Shown: positions 60,171 through 64,000 of the stretch, piece after piece
Layout of the letters: every line of letters starts with the position of its first letter
Position numbering within the stretch: position 1 is the stretch's first letter
Assembly (NCBI RefSeq): GCF_017571525.1
Contig: NZ_JAGETY010000020.1
Span: 24,366 to 88,365 of the forward strand
Direction of reading: 5' to 3'
Length of the DNA stretch: 64,000 nucleotides
Origin: Hymenobacter sp. BT559
GTDB taxonomy: Bacteria > Bacteroidota > Bacteroidia > Cytophagales > Hymenobacteraceae
Made by a program: the position numbers and the translations under genes
The notes under the pieces: generated by a model
Database searches by the model: none
The model's input: the letters and a program-made list of their open reading frames with translations, nothing else
Told to the model about the DNA's origin: nothing

Positions 60171-63100
60171 CCTTCAATCGGACCAGTAGGAATTGAAATG
60201 GCCCTCTTCGCCCCGGCGCGGGGTCACCTGCGGCGCCTTCAATCGGACCAGTAGGAATTGAAATGCCTGCGGCCAGTAGGCCGCTGTGGTCGCACTTATT
60301 CCTTCAATCGGACCAGTAGGAATTGAAATCCAACCGCATGAGCAGCCGTGAAGTCGCGGAGCTTACCTTCAATCGGACCAGTAGGAATTGAAATACCCGA
60401 CCGGGGCCACGTCCAGCGAAAGCGGCGCCAACCTTCAATCGGACCAGTAGGAATTGAAATTGCTGGCTGGGGCCAATGGCGCAGTGGACACCTTCACCTT
60501 CAATCGGACCAGTAGGAATTGAAATGACTTCCTCAGCAACAAGGACATCGGCACCGACATCCCTTCAATCGGACCAGTAGGAATTGAAATATCTTAGACC
60601 CCGTGGCGCCCGATGCGGACGGCATTCCTTCAATCGGACCAGTAGGAATTGAAATCGTTTTATCCCAGGCAGGCGCATCGGCCGGCCGGACCTTCAATCG
60701 GACCAGTAGGAATTGAAATGTGCCCGTTGCGGCGTAGTTCGGGAAATAGGCCAGCCTTCAATCGGACCAGTAGGAATTGAAATTAATAGCCAAGGCAGGC
60801 CGTTAGCCTTGCTTAGCACCTTCAATCGGACCAGTAGGAATTGAAATTTGTGATACACTTTAAAAGAGTATCTGTCAGTACGACCTTCAATCGGACCAGT
60901 AGGAATTGAAATCAGGGCGACATACTTTGGGGGATAACGTGCCGCGCCCTTCAATCGGACCAGTAGGAATTGAAATTTAGCTCCTTCGGGCTAGCCATCG
61001 GCGCGCAGGTCATCCTTCAATCGGACCAGTAGGAATTGAAATGGCCTCGATTGGGCCGCGTGGTGGGCCGAAGCCTGGCCTTCAATCGGACCAGTAGGAA
61101 TTGAAATTGGTGGGCACTCACTATCCGCTGCCCGCTGGGCTGCCCTTCAATCGGACCAGTAGGAATTGAAATTTGTCTACCCAGTCAACTTGCGGCTTTT
61201 CGTCGGCCCCTTCAATCGGACCAGTAGGAATTGAAATAGCTGCTCAGGGTCTACGCTGCTTGGGGCGGCACCACCTTCAATCGGACCAGTAGGAATTGAA
61301 ATTTTTCCACGGCCGAGCATATTAGCAAGCGTTTCAGCCCTTCAATCGGACCAGTAGGAATTGAAATTGGTCACCGGGGTTCGTGGTTTGGCCGGTGGCC
61401 GTCCCTTCAATCGGACCAGTAGGAATTGAAATGCCGTATTCAGCTGTGACAGCTGACCAGTAGCGGCCTTCAATCGGACCAGTAGGAATTGAAATCGCCG
61501 AGCTGCCCGAGCTGGCGGCCTATTCGGTGACCCTTCAATCGGACCAGTAGGAATTGAAATCGGCTTTTTTTGGCTATAAGAATTGCCATTCGTTGGCCTT
61601 CAATCGGACCAGTAGGAATTGAAATGCGTAGTTGAAGCGCAGGCCCAGGGCTACGCCAATGCCTTCAATCGGACCAGTAGGAATTGAAATGAACATAAAG
61701 CGTAGGGGCGTCGATAAGGCATAGAGCCTTCAATCGGACCAGTAGGAATTGAAATGCTGTTGGTTGCTGGCAACAATTTCGAATTAACGGGCCTTCAATC
61801 GGACCAGTAGGAATTGAAATTCAGTGATGAATACCCTGGGAAATCCTGCCTGTGCCCTTCAATCGGACCAGTAGGAATTGAAATAGGCGCAGCTGCATCT
61901 GCATGAGCTGCAGCTGCAGGCCTTCAATCGGACCAGTAGGAATTGAAATACTTAGCTATAAGTGGTCCCATCGAGCTGAGCAGTTCCTTCAATCGGACCA
62001 GTAGGAATTGAAATTGCCAGGCCAGCAGCGCCAGCAGGATGAGCGGCCTACCTTCAATCGGACCAGTAGGAATTGAAATGTTTTCGAGGTCGGTGGTTTG
62101 CACATCGCCGGCGGCCCTTCAATCGGACCAGTAGGAATTGAAATTGCTGATTGCCGTCCTTCTACCAAGGACTTCAATAACCTTCAATCGGACCAGTAGG
62201 AATTGAAATCACATCGACATTAAGAAGCTACACGCTATGGTAGCGCCTTCAATCGGACCAGTAGGAATTGAAATCTTTACGGCGCCGGGTCTGCTGGCGG
62301 CGCTAGTGCCTTCAATCGGACCAGTAGGAATTGAAATACGCTGCGCAAAACAGGCACCTACTCGCTGGCCAGCCCTTCAATCGGACCAGTAGGAATTGAA
62401 ATAGGCCCAGCTAGCCGACGTGCAGGCCCAGCTTACCCCCTTCAATCGGACCAGTAGGAATTGAAATCGAAGCCTACGCCCCGCCCCCGGCCCCGCCAGA
62501 CGCCCTTCAATCGGACCAGTAGGAATTGAAATGTTTTCATCGAGGAGCCGATACGGCCAGTCACCGTCCCTTCAATCGGACCAGTAGGAATTGAAATAGG
62601 AGTATAGCTAGCAGTACGAGTACAGATTTAGGCCCTTCAATCGGACCAGTAGGAATTGAAATGAGCCATAACTAGTAGCGGCTACGGCGGCGGCGGGCCT
62701 TCAATCGGACCAGTAGGAATTGAAATCATTTATCCGCAGCTAATCGAGGCTGCGGAGTACCTCCTTCAATCGGACCAGTAGGAATTGAAATGACTCGGGC
62801 GACGTGGTGCCGGTGTCGGTGCAGCAAACCTTCAATCGGACCAGTAGGAATTGAAATGATTTTGTGAAACCGCAGTACTATGGTATCAATCATCCTTCAA
62901 TCGGACCAGTAGGAATTGAAATTAGGGCCATGAGCACCACGGCTAGTGGCCAGTAGGCCCTTCAATCGGACCAGTAGGAATTGAAATAGCACGACGCGGC
63001 GGCAATCGGTGGCCAGCTCATGCCTTCAATCGGACCAGTAGGAATTGAAATTGAAGCAGCAACTCACTCAGGAAATTCAGCAACAGGCCTTCAATCGGAC

Positions 63101-64000
63101 CAGTAGGAATTGAAATTGAAATACGCAGGCCAGCTGCGTGCTCAGGGGGGCCCCTTCAATCGGACCAGTAGGAATTGAAATAGTGGGAAAATGAGCAAAC
63201 CGCTCACACCGCCACCCCCTTCAATCGGACCAGTAGGAATTGAAATCGCTGAGCCGCCCCGCTACCGCCTGGGGCTGGCAGGCCTTCAATCGGACCAGTA
63301 GGAATTGAAATGAGCCCCACGCCGGCCTACCTGGGCTGGCGCACCTCCCTTCAATCGGACCAGTAGGAATTGAAATACGTGTGGAAGTCGGTGCCGCTGG
63401 CCAGAAACTCGCCCTTCAATCGGACCAGTAGGAATTGAAATGCGTGCTCAGCGCCTTTCCCCAGGTAGCGGCCACCTCCTTCAATCGGACCAGTAGGAAT
63501 TGAAATTGCAGGAAATTGAGAGCCTACGCGCCCAGCTCGCCACCTTCAATCGGACCAGTAGGAATTGAAATTACCCGCAGGGCTAGCCACTGCAAGGCGC
63601 GGTCAGTCCTTCAATCGGACCAGTAGGAATTGAAATAACTACGGGACGCTATTCGCCAAGCTGAAGCGGCTGCCTTCAATCGGACCAGTAGGAATTGAAA
63701 TACGCGCGCGGCCACGTCGGCCAGCTGCGCCCGTACCCCTTCAATCGGACCAGTAGGAATTGAAATTTTGAAAGGTGCTATTCTATCCGCTTTCAAAACT
63801 CGCCTTCAATCGGACCAGTAGGAATTGAAATCGGTGGGGGCGGCTTCTCGTTGCCTTCCTCTGGTGCCTTCAATCGGACCAGTAGGAATTGAAATGTAGG
63901 CAAGGAAGCCGAAACCCGCGCCGCCTTCAATCCTTCAATCGGACCAGTAGGAATTGAAATTGCCGGCAAAAGCTGGGCTATAGTCATTATCTAAACGTCC
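60171..64000 (+). CRISPR. CRISPR array, 59 repeats, continuing past the window
   Basis: Fifty-nine copies of a 29-base repeat that begins CCTTCAATCGGACC and ends AGTAGGAATTGAAAT, at 63-66-base spacing, starting at 60171 and with the last full copy at 63932-63960. There are 58 complete spacers of 34-37 bases. No repeat variant was seen on reading through. The 3' tag ATTGAAAT is the kind made by Cas6 in type I-A/I-B. Ends TTCAAT and ATTGAA are inverted. The last 40 bases hold one more spacer, and the final two bases (CC) could be the start of another repeat. Confidence 0.97.

Noticed and set aside
60694..63987. Minus-strand frames inside the CRISPR array
   Set aside because: They are translations of the repeat (repeated ISIPTGPIEG-like units) and spacers, not genes.

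Overview
The window looks like part of a large conjugative plasmid from a GC-rich Bacteroidota bacterium close to Hymenobacter. Supporting signs are a Bacteroidetes-type transfer cluster (TraE, TraF, TraG, TraI, TraJ, TraK, TraM, TraN), promoters with a TAnnTTTG -7 box, frequent ATGA gene overlaps without Shine-Dalgarno sequences, and small proteins of a kind I know mainly from Hymenobacter. A Rep_3/RepB initiator beside iterons, a ParA ATPase and a relaxase/MobC pair indicate a plasmid rather than a chromosome. No rRNA or tRNA gene was seen.

Layout. 0-9 kb: metabolic and stress cargo (SnoaL-like, SDR and NTF2-like proteins, a 4,5-DOPA dioxygenase-like protein, a Crp/Fnr regulator), with a decayed stretch at 5.8-7.0 kb. 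9.2-13.4 kb: antirestriction protein ArdC, an AbiE-type toxin-antitoxin pair and a frameshifted nuclease-like gene. 13.5-22.9 kb: a DUF3945-type mobile-element protein, a small mercury operon (ArsR, MerTP, Cys-rich protein), the coupling protein, a relaxase split by an amber codon, MobC, a candidate oriT, a repeat-rich AT region, ParA and a DUF3408-like partner. 23-32 kb: cargo with two adjacent histidine kinase/LytTR pairs, a sigma factor, a cytochrome c lipoprotein and two alpha/beta hydrolases. 32.4-42.2 kb: the mating-pair formation cluster. 42.3-43.97 kb: rep gene and iteron origin. 44-51.2 kb: two Fic proteins with two VbhA-like small proteins, an IS1182-family element, an AlbA_2 ATP-binding protein and an IS110-family remnant. 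51.4-64 kb: a complete type I CRISPR-Cas locus (cas6-cas5-cas8-cas7-cas3-cas4-cas1-cas2) followed by an array of 59 repeats that appears to run past the window.

How it fits together. Replication (Rep plus iterons), partition (ParA and partner), DNA processing (MobC, relaxase, oriT, T4CP) and secretion (Tra proteins) form the plasmid backbone. ArdC can protect incoming DNA, AbiE and Fic modules may stabilise the plasmid or defend the host, and the CRISPR-Cas locus gives sequence-specific immunity. The relaxase nonsense codon suggests that self-transfer may be impaired or may depend on a relaxase supplied in trans. The most notable points are the unusual cas order with a small gene in the opposite direction between cas6 and cas5, the iterons on both sides of rep, the split relaxase, and a TlpA-like protein without its redox cysteines.
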